Shown: positions 11,191 to 58,299 of the stretch, one piece after another
Layout: every line of letters starts with the position of its first letter
Position numbering within the stretch: position 1 is the stretch's first letter
NCBI GenBank assembly: GCA_031769625.1
Contig: JAUIMM010000534.1
Location: forward strand, 10,948,501 to 11,012,500
Length of the DNA: 64,000 bases
From: Taudactylus pleione
Taxonomy: Eukaryota; Chordata; Amphibia; Anura; Myobatrachidae
Direction of reading: 5' to 3'
The notes under the pieces: generated by a model
The model's database searches: none
What the model saw: only the letters and a program-made list of their open reading frames with translations
Told to the model about the DNA's origin: nothing
Program-made: the position numbers and the translations under genes

Positions 11191-12384
11191 TAGTTTAAAC
11201 AACTTTGACAGAACGTTATTGCAAGGTTAATCTTTGTTTTGATTGAAATGAATGCAAGAAGATACATACTTTGTTGCTTTATTTGCACATTGCAGCTTGC
11301 ATAGATTTTACAATACAGCATAAAGCCTTAAACACATTCCCTTGTAAATGTCAATATTCTCCTTTATAAAAAGGTATAAAATGGTTAGCAGAGCTCTGCA
11401 CGTAATATAAAAACAAAGAAAAACTGGTAATAAGCAAATTAGGAGATTGGCACAAGGAATGGTTACAGCAAAGACAGTATTAGACATGCTAATAAGGCAA
11501 CAGACTGTCCTAGTATTTGGTTTTAGTGGCAATTACAAAGATAATTGGCATACAACTCATCCTATTCAGAGACAAGCCCAGAAGGGCACACTGAAAATAT
11601 GACATGGGAGCATGTTCGAATTATACAGGCCCTTCAAAAGAACAGCAGAGTAATATGAGAAACAAACAAAATCACTAGTTGACTGGTCAAGGCACTGCAA
11701 TAAAAGTAACAAGAGAAAAAAAAAGGCTGTATATGGTTTATAAAGATAAAATAACTAGACCTAGTTATGTCATGTGACTTCGTTAATATTTCCCTTGAAC
11801 ATATACCGTGTCTCAGGCCTTATGTGAGAGGAGGGCTTGTGCAGGCATTTATCTGGACACCCTCCTTGTATTTCCTATCTGACTTATCTTCTAGTGGAGT
11901 GCCAGGCATCACATGTATGCAGCTTACCCGGCAATGTGCTTGAACAAAGGCCACTGTAATTGTTGGACCGGAATGCTGGTAGATATATAATACATATATG
12001 AAATTGACCAGGATAAAAATGAAATTCCATGACCTTACTACTCTATACAACAGAGCGTTTAAACATTTTTGGTTAAAAAACAAAATAAGAAAATTATTAT
12101 ATACTTAACGTACGTTACCACAGCTTGTTCAACCAACTGAAACAATTTGAATACACTTCCACGGACAAACGTGAAAACCCCCTTCATATTATTATGTTTA
12201 CCTACTTCACAGCTTCACCGTATACATACACAGGACTTTAGCTTTGGCTTCGTGCAACTGTCCTTATAGAATAATCCATATACCAACTAATCAATTCTGT
12301 TTACACTGTATTTGACCACCGCTAGCAATGATAAAGTCGCTTAACACTTTGCATAATGCTCCTAGTGAAACACCTACTCTCCGT
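11188..12384. other. downstream flank of PLEKHA4 or distal 3' UTR
   Basis: AT-rich, no coding signal. It would be transcribed if the distal AATAAA at 11278 is used. Confidence 0.35.
11278..11283 (-). terminator. candidate distal polyadenylation signal AATAAA
   Basis: The minus strand reads GCAAATAAAGCAAC. If used, the 3' UTR would be about 1.55 kb and would include the palindromic MITE at 12385-12517. Speculative. Confidence 0.25.
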
Positions 12385-12517
12385 GGGGGAGATGTATCAA
12401 CCCTTGGAGAGAGAAAGTAACAACCAATCAGCTTCTAAAGGCTGTGTTTGAAAAGTGACAGTTAGGAGCTGATTAGTTGATACTCTCTCTTTCCAAGCTT
12501 TGATACATCTCCCCCCC
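12385..12517. mobile_element. palindromic MITE (GGGGGAGATGTATCAA family)
   Basis: Ends TGGGGGAGATGTATCAA and TTGATACATCTCCCCCC; the interior has AACCAATCAGCTTCTAA and TTAGGAGCTGATTAGTTG as facing CCAAT-box copies. Relatives at 25500, 39725, 46278, 53041, 53900 and 63345. Confidence 0.85.
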
Positions 12518-12629
12518 GTGTCCCTAAACCACATTCCTTGATCTACCATGGCACTTTCTTCAATCTCTATCAACATTTTTACAGTCTCACCCTCACCTTC
12601 TTCCCACCTCCGACAATTCCCTATGTACA

Positions 12630-12635
12630 TTTATT
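12630..12635 (-). terminator. PLEKHA4: candidate polyadenylation signal AATAAA (proximal)
   Basis: The minus strand reads GTAAATAAATGTACATAG about 195 nt after the stop codon, with a GGTGAGGGTGAG stretch shortly downstream of the kind that helps cleavage. It would give a short 3' UTR. Further AATAAA hexamers downstream cannot be excluded. Confidence 0.55.
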
Positions 12636-12829
12636 TACATTCACAGACACTCTGTACAACATATCCATATCATTTCCAACTTTCTACATGAACCTTCAAT
12701 ATATTTTCTGTAATTCTATTCTACATAAATTGTTCCATCTTCATTATAACATCCTTTGCCCCCAGAGTTCCATCCTATCGTCACATCTGTAGCAACCCTC
12801 TTCAACTCCATTCACAAGAGCCATACAAA

Positions 12830-47620
<34,791 letters not shown>

Positions 47621-47632
47621 GGTTCGTGGCCT
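47621..47632 (-). other. PLEKHA4: short 5' UTR segment of exon 1 with a candidate 3' splice site
   Basis: On the minus strand the bases before the ATG read CCCTTTCTCATTAG, then AGGCCACGAACC, then ATG. This looks like a 3' splice site, so the promoter and first non-coding exon should lie at higher coordinates. Inferred from the sequence only. Confidence 0.5.
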
Positions 47633-47956
47633 CTAATGAGAAAGGGATTTTCACTTGCTGGGTCAGGAGTTCATAAAAGACCCTGTAATACAAACATTTC
47701 ATTAATGATCGATTCCCAGTTACTCAGCCAGAAAGCAAACGTTTTAAAAAGGGCTGAACGTTTCATTGACTTTCACTAACACATTTTAAAGCTGAGAACT
47801 AGGCAGGGTAACTGAAGGCCCTAAAATAAACCTTTGTGGCCTTATAGCTTCTCCAGGTGGCTAAATGTTTTTTCTTCAGAAAGTTTGAGTTAACATCTGT
47901 ATGTAGAGGTTCCAAGAACGTTCTCCTCTTGACCAGCAGAGCTTCCAAGACTTATT

Positions 47957-48273
47957 AAAGTGCCTATCCGCTAGACGATAAAAATCAGCGATTGAACGAT
48001 AACAATAGCGATATCATTCGTATATCGTTCTACAATCATTTGAAAACAGCTTGCAGATTGTTTAAAAAATTGGTCTTTTAGACACCTATCATCGTGCAAA
48101 CATGCTGGTCAACCCGACATGACAGGCTCAGCATATTTGCAAATGATTGATTGTGCCTACACTGAATGACTGCTAGTTCAGTGTAGGCACATCACAGACT
48201 GACAAACTACTGCACGATTACAATGTCGTAATCATGCAGTCTTTTGCCTGTCTTCTAGTGGATAGGCACCTTT
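47957..48273. mobile_element. AAGTGCCTATCCGCTAGA MITE
   Basis: Left GTGCCTATCCGCTAGACG, right TCTTCTAGTGGATAGGCAC. AT-rich hairpins inside. Confidence 0.75.
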
Positions 48274-48692
48274 ACATTTACTAAATCTCTGATTCTCAAA
48301 AAAGTCTCATGTGGGTCGAAGTCCCCTACAGTGACAACAGCAATGGCACAGCCAATGGGGAGCAACAGGTGACAACATAGGTCCATCCAGCCTCCACCCA
48401 CTTTAGAATCCCACGGAAATGTTGTCTGGAGCGTCATATAATAAAATAAGTAAATGTATGAGCATAGTCTCAAATTGAGGGGCATTAGAAGCCTCTGTTG
48501 TGTGCCTCTTAATTAAACAGCGTTCAGAAGAGATCTGTGATCCAATAAGAATGGAGCCTCGAAAAAGCAGGTTTAAAAAAAAAAAAAAAATACAATACAC
48601 CCAAAATAAACCAAACAAAACATAACCTATATGTGCGCTTTTGGATCACTTTGCAGGATTCCATTGAACGCCCAACATTCAAACAACAGGTT

Positions 48693-49247
48693 GGGTACGG
48701 GATTCCGATAATCAGAATACTGACAGTGGCATCCTGACAGTCAGAATCCTGACCCACTAAGGTAAGTGCCCTTAACCCATCTTTCCCGCAGCCTAATCCC
48801 AACCCTACCCTTCTGCAGCCTATCACCCCCCCCCACACACTTTTCGCCTGCAGCCTAACCCTCGCCTTATTGTCTAACCCTAAAAAGGTGCATACACACA
48901 CAATGATTTTTTATCGTTCAATCGTTGAAAAAAATAGTTCACTTTCTCAGTTAAAATGATGAACGATTATCGTTAATGTGCGTTCAGTTGGTCAGTCTGA
49001 ATGAACTACAAACGTGAACGATTTTCATTAAGGGAATATGCAAAAATCGTTTGTAGTTCAAAAAAATCGTTCATTACACTTTTAAAAATCTGACAGATAA
49101 GTCTGACAGATAAACTGACAGAAAATCATTCATAAAATAGTTGTGTGTATATGCAGCATTACAGTCGGGATGCCGGCAGTTAGGATTTTGATGCCGGGTT
49201 TCCGACACCGGTATTCTGAGCCCGGCATCCCGACCGCCTGGATGGTA
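48693..49247. mobile_element. CCGGCATCCCGA repeat with CCCTAA interior, split by a MITE
   Basis: 48693-48887 and 49162-49247 are one repeat (GGGATTCCGATAATCAGAAT .. GGTATTCTGAGCCCGGCATC) with CAGCCTAACCCT units. 48888-49161 is an inserted GTGCATACACACA MITE. Confidence 0.65.
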
Positions 49248-49264
49248 ACTACATTCCCCTAACA

Positions 49265-49980
49265 CAGTGGTTCTCAAACTCTGTCCTCAGGACCCCACAC
49301 AGATCACATTTTCCAGGTCGCCCAGCAGGTGCACAGGTGTATTCATTACTCACTGACACATTTTAAAAAAAATCCACAGGTGGAGATAATTACTGCACTA
49401 TTTGGGGTCCTGAGGACAGTGGCCCTGATTCAGACACTCACGCTCTGACAGAGTGCTCGCTCTGAATCAGGGCCGTCCTTCCTGATTTTTAGAGCCACCT
49501 CCTGGCCGCTCTTATAGCTGTGGGTGACCACCCATAGCTCTAGCGAGCGGCCAGGAAGATGGTCGCAATGGTCAAGACCATCGGGCTTGCGACGTGACCC
49601 TTGTGGTAGGGTCTCGTTGCCGCAAGCCCTAGAGTGCTTTCGGCTCTAACAGAGCTGAAAGCACTCCCACTGACATCACTTGTGATGTCAGTGGGGCCGG
49701 CCCCAGACAGTAGGCGTTCCCATGGGAATGCCTCCGTCTGGGCAGCCACGCCCCCAGCCCGCCCACCAAAGGGGGCGTGCTGTCACTAAACATCGACAGC
49801 ACGCCCCCTTTGATACAAGACCCGGAGCGACGGTTTGCCCGTCGCTATCTGGGTCTCGCGCATGTGCACGACGGAGCTGGCTCCGTCGTGCGCATGCGCA
49901 TTGGGCCAACATCGACCCGCTTGCGAGTGCTCAGCGCTCGCGTGCGGGTCTTAATCAGGCCCAGAGTTGGAGAACCTGTG
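49265..49980. mobile_element. hAT MITE with perfect 8-bp TSD, host of a nested MITE
   Basis: CAGTGGTTCTCAAACTC at left; GTTGGAGAACCTGTG at right. CCCTAACA flanks both ends (49257-49264, 49981-49988). The element is interrupted near its right end. Confidence 0.9.
49422..49963. mobile_element. GGCCCTGATTCAG MITE nested in the hAT MITE
   Basis: Second copy of 2344-2852, with the same hairpins (GCTGTGGGTGACCACCCATAGC, CGACGGAGC.. palindromes). Borders approximate to a few bases. Confidence 0.85.
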
Positions 49981-49988
49981 CCCTAACA

Positions 49989-51340
49989 AATCCACTGTAA
50001 AGAGCTATATGAAAAACGAACCTATTCTTCCAATTGTGGGCGACACCTGCACATCACTGACGTGATACCCAGCACAATTATAATTAAAATAAAAATCAAG
50101 AATATTGAAGTCACTACTGTTCTGCTTTTAGAGAAGAAATACTGTAGCCATGATTAGAAAGACGGTGAACCCACCAAAGTCTCCAGCACTGGCTGTAAAA
50201 CAATGACGCAAAAGGATTTTTTTGGAAGTCTTATTACACTGTAGAACTCAGAGTTACAGCAAGGACACACGATTGTACAGTGACTGCTGGAGAACAGGAA
50301 ACTTTATGATCCAAATCCTTAAACAATACAAGCATTTATAATACACACTTAACTTCATAACAAAACGGAGATTAATCACTTTTTTTTTCTTTTTACTATA
50401 AAACCATTAGCAGCCATTAAACAGACCCACATTTAAGTCTATTAATGTATTTAGCCGACAGCAATACGAGCTGCATTGTATTACAGTAGTCTACATATTT
50501 GGAGACAAGCGAGGAGTTGCCTGTGAGTGGTCAATGTCCACTGTCTGTGCCGCTTCTCTATGCAAGCACCAGAGAGATAAGTTCATTTCATGGAGCTGCA
50601 CTCAAAATAGTATACAAGAGTTCCAATCCGTGACAGTGGTAGGAGATAATGACCTACTATAATAAGCCACTGTCCTCACAGTGCATGAATGTGATGAAAA
50701 GCATTTATAAAAATAACAGAGACTTTTTGTGTTGCAGATTAGAAAGAAATATTTAAAGGAAAAATAACTTGTGTTAAAAGAAAACGCCCAACATTGATAT
50801 CTGGTAACTGTTCTGAAAGCCACAAAATACAGTAATAGTTGTTGTTTAGTGACAACAGCATACACACAGAAATGGTCACACCTCCTACGCCATGGACAGG
50901 AGCTCTGCTAAACAATATACAGAGGAGGGCAATGGGCCAGATTAGGAGTCAGATGCAGCAGTGCCCATGTGTGTCTTTTGCCAGAGTCAAGTCTGAGATG
51001 TTATGCAAATTCTGCTACAAAGCCCTTCCCTGGTGTACATCCGTGCGTATGAATGTGCAATGACTGAGACGTCCACTGCCAGCATCCGTAGACGCGGAAA
51101 TACCGCTTGGACGCACCATTAAAACTTGTGCAGATTATATGTGCGAGTATGGCCTCCAATGTGAGCGATGTCACCGTTCAGGAACGCCGCATACATTGTG
51201 CTACCTTGCATCTGACTTTGTACTGAGACTCTACAAGAACAAAATCGAGATGCATGTGCCTACGCCGACTGCTTGTTCCACAGAGGAAAAAGCCTAATGT
51301 TGAGAGTAGGAACGGCCATCAGTAACAGATGGTTCACAAC
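49989..51340. other. upstream or intron-1 sequence, nothing recognised
   Basis: No gene or clear repeat. 50880-51300 is somewhat CpG-richer, with no recognisable motif. Confidence 0.4.
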
Positions 51341-51617
51341 CAGGGCTGTAGCTAGGATAGTGCAGCCGGTGCCATGGCACAGGGCACCACAGGTCAGGGG
51401 GCATGGTTTGTGCCTGTCAAATTTCTGTTTATTATCATTCTTGCTTGTAGCTTCCTCTTATTTCATCCCCAGCATCTCCTGGCGTCTTGTATCTCTTCCC
51501 TGGCCCTTCCCCATGAGGCCATTCCCCTTTTTTGGGTGCATTATGTCCCTTTGAAAAATGAGGGGGTGCCAATGCTCTTTCTGGCACAGGGCACCAAAAA
51601 GTCTAGTTACGGCTCTG
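51341..51617. mobile_element. hAT MITE with perfect 8-bp TSD
   Basis: CAGGGCTGTAGCTAGG to CTAGTTACGGCTCTG; TTCACAAC at 51333-51340 and 51618-51625. Closely matches 15309-15586. Confidence 0.94.
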
Positions 51618-51625
51618 TTCACAAC

Positions 51626-53040
51626 CATCAATGTTGGCAATCCGATGGTGACTGTTTGGCATTTGAGTACAGGATTGACATCAGTTGCTGTAACTAGGCG
51701 TGTGCGAGCAGTGTTGCTTGACACCTGCATTTGGCTTGCAGGGTACCTAGAACAGCACCCTGCAGCTAGTAGAGCCGAAGGACGCTCTAGGCAGTACTCT
51801 TCTTCCTGGTGCCGGCGGCCCACCTCCTTGGCGATATCACCACATGTTCAGGGATGTGAGGATGGCAAAGGGCAGAAAGTCACACTGTTACGGCACCGAC
51901 TGTGATGACTGTCACCATGATTGGAGAATCACTAAGTGATAGTGCTCCTTTGAGCATGTGCAAACCAGCTCTCTTCTGTGCTTGTGCAGACAGCTGTACC
52001 ATCCGATGGTTTAAAAATAATGGTTACATGCAACCATTGGGCATGCAATGATGGTAGTGAAAATGTAACCATTCGATGCCACCCTTCCAATGGCCAACCC
52101 TAGGTGAGAGGTAGGTTGTTTCGGTCACCCATGTTTATTACATTACATCGGATGAGATGCAGAGAAAAGAACTATCCCACAGAAGTGGGAGAGGAAGATA
52201 CAAATACAGGTTGGCCTTTTGGCTAAAAAATAAATCTATTTATCCTATTAGCAGGACAGGAAAAAAAAAAAAAAAAAACATTGGCACTCCCACAATTTTG
52301 ACTCTTGAAATACATTAGATTCCCTCGCAAAACGGTGTGCAATTGTACAAATGTAGTTACATGCCTCACAAGTGAACGTTTGCACTAGTGTTTTATTATT
52401 TTGGAAATCTACAAATTGTAAAAGTGTAAGACTGACATCATAAGACTAATATGGAATGGTTTTTCTTTTAAATGGAATTTAGAAAATTTAGTTTTTTGAT
52501 CATTTCCATCCGTTAGTACATACTATACAGCGGAAAGTGAATGTTCCTTTGAAGAGAACGTAGACACACTTTACTACAGCAGTAAGTCTGGGGAGAGTAT
52601 CTGTAAAACCGTGAATCACATGTAGTGGAGGCAGTGGAACATGGTAAGACACCTTGTTGTTTCAGCAGCTCTGAATTGACCCGCTGACCCTTAAGCAATG
52701 AACGGAGGTGACTTGGTGTGTGAAACTGTATCAGGAAACGCTGCTTGCCAGCAACTTCCAACCAAGTTGAAACACAATATACACAAGCGAGAGAAGGAGG
52801 CAGATTGAGACTGGGGCTGTCTCATGAAAAGGGAGTAGGTCAAAGTAATGGTGTATCCAGGGGGTAGTGGAGAGGTGAGAAAGAATTTGGATACATTCCA
52901 CAGCAGGGATATAGTGCAGCTTCACTGCTCAGACTGACTAGTATTTCAGTATTATTCACAAACCGCGCACAAGCAGTAAAACTGCAGGTCCTGACCGCAC
53001 TCTAGTCAGTATTATTATTTTCAGACACAAAAGTTTCTAT
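51626..53040. other. upstream or intron-1 sequence, nothing recognised
   Basis: No supported gene. A homopolymer A run lies at about 52260-52278. Confidence 0.4.
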
Positions 53041-53292
53041 GTACTAAGCCTTGGAGAGAGATCAAGTGGACAGAGATAAAATACCAAACCAATTAGCTCT
53101 TAACTGTCATTTTTCAAACACAGGAGTCTAGTTACTGAGCAGTGTTAGGAGACAGAGTGAAAAGTGATAAAGGTGCCAGCCAATCAGCTCCTGTCTCCTA
53201 ACACTGCTTAATAACTAGACCCCACAGCCTGTAAAGTGACAGTTAGGAGCTGATTGGTTGGTACTTTCTCTGTCCAAGGCTAGTACATAGAC
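53041..53292. mobile_element. CCAAT-box MITE containing a second palindromic MITE
   Basis: The outer copy (TTGGAGAGAGATCAAG .. CTCTGTCCAAGG) is split at 53125-53224 by GAGTCTAGTTACTGAGCAG .. CTGCTTAATAACTAGACCC, with CACAG on both sides. Confidence 0.75.
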
Positions 53293-53899
53293 CTCAAACA
53301 CACTAGGTAGAATGCAATCCTAATGTAATCGCCTTTTACGTACTAATAAAAATAAAGTCAACCTTTCCCTAATGTTTTTATTATACTCTCCAGGTGATCT
53401 CAAAATTTGCAGATTATCTTTTCATAATTTCAAATTCTGCTCCTATATAGTTGGAAAAAAAAATTGCCCCCCCCCATGAGTCTCTGTTACAGTGCTCTGC
53501 AAAAAAAGGTAACAGCAAATTAAAAATGAAAAAAAAATATTGCACAGCAACGGCTGCCTGCCAAGCTCTGAGTAGGGACAGGATGGGTATTACCCTCACC
53601 TGACCCTTTCCAGACCTTTACTCGGTTACCTGAATGAAGTTGAGGATAAATGAGCACACTGCAAACCATCCATAACGCTTCAATAGGGTTCTATTTAAAG
53701 TTTTTTTTTTTTTTTTTTAAAGAACAACACTAAAGTGTTATGGATGGATGGAGCTTTCCAACTCAGTGAACTGGCTTTTAGATTCAGGTGACAAAGGGTC
53801 CGGTGGCAGGAATCATCCCTATTAGCTATACTTGGGAAGATGCGTTAATTAAAACTAGGTTTTTCAGAGTGGACAAACGCTTTACATAAACTGGGGTAG

Positions 53900-54335
53900 A
53901 ATTAGCAAAGCTTAGAGAGAGATAAAGTACCAACCAATCAGTTTCTGTCATTTTTCAACCACAGGACCTCATTCAGAGCCGCTCTCAAAAAGCGAGCGCT
54001 CGCTCTGAATGAGGGCGGACGCTTTTTTTTTCTCTTAAAAGACGGCCTCCTGGCCACTCGCTAAGCTGTGGCTGACCACCCACAGCTTTTGCGAGTGGCC
54101 AGGTGATGGTCATGACCATCGGGCTTGCGACGAGACCCCTGTGGTAGGGTCTCGTCTGCCGCAAGCCACAGTGAGCTTTCGGCTCTAATAGAGCCGGAAG
54201 CTCACTACGGACATCACTAGTGATGTCAGTAGGGCCGCCCACGAATGGCAGGCGTTCCTTCAGGAACGCCTCAGTTTGTCCAGCCACCCCCCCACCCAAT
54301 CTACAAAACAGGGCAAGCTGTCGATCATCACTTTG
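53900..54335. mobile_element. CCAAT-box MITE fragment joined to a truncated TCATTCAGAGC MITE
   Basis: 53905-53964 matches the CCAAT family (AACCAATCAG). From 53965 a third, right-truncated copy of the 2344 element follows. Confidence 0.7.
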
Positions 54336-55379
54336 GTCGGGTTAAGCAGTTTTACGCAGCTAAGCCTAACCTCATTGTGCACGGTAATCTGAATCAACTG
54401 ACGATCGCCCGTCACTTTAGACAAACAAAACAATTGAACACTGCCCATGGAATATAAATAGGTGTAATAAAAAGGGAAAAACAAATCATTTTGGGAGACA
54501 TGGGCCAGCAAAATGGAATTAGGCAGATTCTTGTACTGTAATAAATTTTACAGCTACAAAAGTGTACAGTAGTATTTACAAGACAAAAAATAAATAAAAT
54601 AACATATGGCTATATTTTTTTTGTCATAAGAATGGTTAAAACAATACCACTTATCAATATATAGTAATCATGTAAAAGACTGAGTAAGGCCTGATTTGTG
54701 TAAAACAAGCTGGCAGGCATTCAGACACTCGCACTGCCCGGCCCACAATTGTAAGACAACAGACGTTTTGACATGTGTTAGTAGCCCCTTTGTGTGCGAC
54801 AGCCCAGTACAGAACTCCAGGGCCCATGTCCAGGATCAAGAGTATGTGGGAAATGGTGTCAAAAACAAGGACCCTTCCACAATGGAAAGAATGTTCTCCA
54901 TTTACAGATATAAAGTGTTAAGGGTTCAGATTGGGGAATACCGTGAATGTCCTATTCATGCAGACACAAGAAAGGTCAGCGCCAGCTACCATTACATTAG
55001 ACTCTGCTACATGCTACAGTAATAGTACTGTCAGACCAATTGGCCCATTTACATTAACCATGGGGTTAAAATGTTTGAACTACAAAGTTCTCCATCTTCA
55101 TTTTATGCATAATACCAGCAAGAATGTAGGAAGTATTTCAGTTATTAGTGAAAATTTAATATGTTAGGAAAAAGCAACATGAAACCCCATAAGGAGCACA
55201 TTTACTTATGCTGACTCTCACCACATAATGTAGATAACAGCTGTAAAAAACCTATTACACCAAATTCACTTACATTTCCCTAAACAGCGAGCACAGGAGA
55301 AAAACCAGCACATTGCAGCGGGTGGAAATCTATCTAGCATTTGTCCGCACAATCGATAATAGATAATATGTCAACACTT
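54336..55379. other. upstream or intron-1 sequence, nothing recognised
   Basis: No gene or repeat that I can name. Confidence 0.4.
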
Positions 55380-55522
55380 AGGGTGGGTGATAAGCAGTTG
55401 TTGTAGAACTAAACATCTCAGCATGCCCTGCTACAGTTTTGCTATTTCGCCATCCTAAAATTGTTGCACAGCATGCTGGGATTTGTAGTTCAACAGCTGG
55501 AGGGCCGCTTATTGCCCACCTG
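55380..55522. mobile_element. palindromic MITE with an ACTACAAATCCCAGCATGC motif
   Basis: GGTGGGTGATAAGCAG at left and CGCTTATTGCCCACC at right. 55471-55489 is, on the minus strand, ACTACAAATCCCAGCATGC; the other arm has a mutated copy. Confidence 0.75.
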
Positions 55523-55577
55523 TGGGTCAGTACCAAATACATTTTATGCAGCAACTAGTGTTCTGTTCCTCAGACTT

Positions 55578-55753
55578 GGGGGTCTATTTACTAAGCAGTG
55601 TTAGGAGAGAGTGAAAAGTGATAAGGTGCCAGCCAATCAGCTCCCAACTGTCATTTTTCAAACACAGCCTGTGAGATGGCAGTTAGGAGCTGATTGGCTG
55701 GCACCTTATCACTTTTCACTCTCTCTCCTAACACTGCTTAGTAAATAGACCCC
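55578..55753. mobile_element. full palindromic MITE (GGGGTCTATTTACTAAGCAG)
   Basis: Nearly perfect inverted halves of about 80 bp, each with GCCAGCCAATCAGCTCC. TTG stands on both sides, perhaps a 3-bp duplication. Type copy for 3536-3662 and 53125-53224. Confidence 0.92.
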
Positions 55754-55784
55754 TTGATTACAAATTCCTCAACCATCGCAATAG

Positions 55785-56288
55785 GGGCCTAATTCAGGTG
55801 GGTTCGCAAGGCTGCATTCACACGCACCCCGCTCACTGTGAAAATATGCTAATGAATGCAATCACAGCTCTATACTAAGCCACCCATCACTGTATAAAGC
55901 CGCCCACTTCCCATGACATGTACCCGTAAGTCAGCGAAAACATCGGTATCATCGAGAAACATCAGAACCATCCGCACAGTTGTGGCTGACCTGACCCTAC
56001 CGCAGACTGTTAAACTTCCTGTCGCCATCTAAACTTCTGCAAGCGTATCCATTCGCAGGGGCTTAATTATGCACGACCCTGTAACAGCGTTTATCTGACC
56101 ACCCACCGTCATCACCCTAAAACGCCCACTTACTGTCAATCACTGTGTGAGTACTCTGCGTGCTCACTGCGATTGATTCCCGATCGCAGTGGCCGGTTCG
56201 TGCACTGAGTCTTATACGCATGCGCAGAAAGCAAACATAAGCTGACTGCGTGCGAACGCAGCCTCGTGGTCCAACCTGAATCAGGCCC
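55785..56288. mobile_element. GGGCCTAATTCAGGT MITE
   Basis: GGGCCTAATTCAGGTGGG to CCAACCTGAATCAGGCCC. The CpG-rich interior is unlike the 2344 family apart from the termini. Confidence 0.78.
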
Positions 56289-57424
56289 TAAATGCAGAGA
56301 CGAAAGGGCATGTACAGTCTCTTCTTAATGGAGCATAGGTTTTTTTTGTTTTGTTTTTCAGTAGAGACAATTGAGACCGATAAGTCACTTACCCACAGCC
56401 AATAGGAAAGTCCCAATACCACCAAAAGCAAAAAAGCTACTGCATGTGACGTGTGAGGTGTAACCACCACTTAAAGCTGCAGTGTGGAAGTCAAGGACAT
56501 ACCATGCCAACCGCAGCCACAAGCAAATTGAGTATAGGGGGGGTCACTGGAAACAATAGGTTCCTTCTGTATACCCCTTTGCGGGTGTAACAAATACAAG
56601 TAAAAGCAGTTTTTAGACACCTGCAGGTAACCAGCCTTGGGCTCTGGTTTCTGTTAAACATTCATTGATTTACAATGTCAGTTGCTCTTTTATGGGAGAA
56701 AAGAAAAAATGGTTTTGAAACAATGAAGTTAAATACTTGGAGCTGCTTTTCAGATTTAGAAATCCCTAGGGGGAAACTAGAGAATGTGAAATTGCATGTT
56801 ATGTATCTAAAGTGATTGGAGGAAGTCATTTCTCTTTGCACTTTAACCTGTACATAAAGAGGCATATTTTTAAATGTAGCATGCTTATGCTATACTTAAG
56901 CGTGCCACAGCCCACACACAACCAGATTAGAGGTTATTCTTATAGGACGTTGGATAAATTGCATGAAATTCAAACCAATATTCCTGCACCAGCTTAAAAA
57001 AAGCCATACAGTGTACCATATAGACAAGAGCATACCACCATAGGTATACTTTCTGACTTTGTTGCCAGGTCAGCACAGAGGGGGCGTGGCGGCCAGGAAG
57101 GTGGGCTGTGCAGGGTGGTGGTGGCACGATCACTTTATCGTGGCCCTGCCCTGTGCTATACAGTGCTGAGAAAACAACGGGGCTGTGAAAAGGTCCCTTT
57201 CCCGGCCTGCACTTGTGTTCTGTAAGTGAGCGGCCACAGGGGGGGTTGGGAGAGGCAAGCAGATGGAGAGGGGGAACGGACAGCTAGAGAGGGGTGCAGG
57301 AGTCTTGCTCACTTTTCTGGGTGGTCGGGGGCACTGTCCAATTTTAGGGAGCCTCCAGGCCATTCAGGGACAGTGGTCAACTGCAACTGATGTGGGTCCC
57401 ACCTTCCCTGTCAAAGTTATATGC
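56289..57424. other. upstream or intron-1 sequence, nothing recognised
   Basis: GC-rich patch at 57070-57330 without a coding or promoter motif that I can name. Confidence 0.4.
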
Positions 57425-57626
57425 CAGTGGTTCTCAAACTTGGTCCTCGGGACCCCACACAGGTCATGTTTTCCAGGTCACCCAGCAGGTGCACAGGTGT
57501 ACTCATTACTCACTGACATTGTAAAAGGTCCACTGGTGCAGCTAATTATTTCACATGTGATTCTGTGAGGAGACCTGGAAAACATGCACTGTTTGGGGTC
57601 CTCAGGACAGAGTTTGAGAACCTGTG
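57425..57626. mobile_element. hAT MITE with perfect 8-bp TSD
   Basis: CAGTGGTTCTCAAACTTGG to GTTTGAGAACCTGTG; TTATATGC at 57417-57424 and 57627-57634. Confidence 0.94.
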
Positions 57627-57850
57627 TTATATGCAATATATACTTTTTTTACCAGTGGGTGGTCCACACTGTATGGGCCCTTACAAACTTTTGCTATGGG
57701 TTCTACAAATATCTATTCATTGGCAGTGTAATATGTGACAACACTCTGGCCCCTATTAGCTAGTATTAACATGATCCTGCATATCTGGGCACTGAGCTTA
57801 TGAGCGAAGTGCGAGCCAACGTGCTGGGTACAGTAGTCCTCCATGCAGAT

Positions 57851-58208
57851 TGCTATGCCAGGATACAATATACTTGGGACCAGGGGTATTGTGGATATCG
57901 GAATATTCCGAAGTTTGGAATAATTGCTTACCATATTCAAATGTCTTAGTAATAGGGCAGAATATCTAAACACAGAATGCATTTATGATTTATATACACA
58001 CCTTATACACAGCATGAAATTCATTTATATGTCATATACACCTTATACAAACAGCCTATAGGTCATTTTATACTTTATTTTTAATAATTTTGTGCATTAA
58101 ACAAAGTTGGTGTACATTGAACCATCAAAAATCAAAAGGTTTCACTATCTCAGTCATGCTAAAAATATTCCGTATTTCGGAATATTTGGATATGGGAGAC
58201 TCAACCTG
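57851..58208. mobile_element. Tigger-like element, left end decayed
   Basis: Right end GGATATGGGAGACTCAACCTG followed by TA. Left part ATACTTGGGACCAGGGGTAT fits the inner end of the family. Confidence 0.8.
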
Positions 58209-58299
58209 TATAATAAACTCCAACAATTCACATGGTTTTTAAAATAAGATGTCTTAGTACATGTTTAGCCAAAGATTTTTGCCTACCTACAACGTCACG

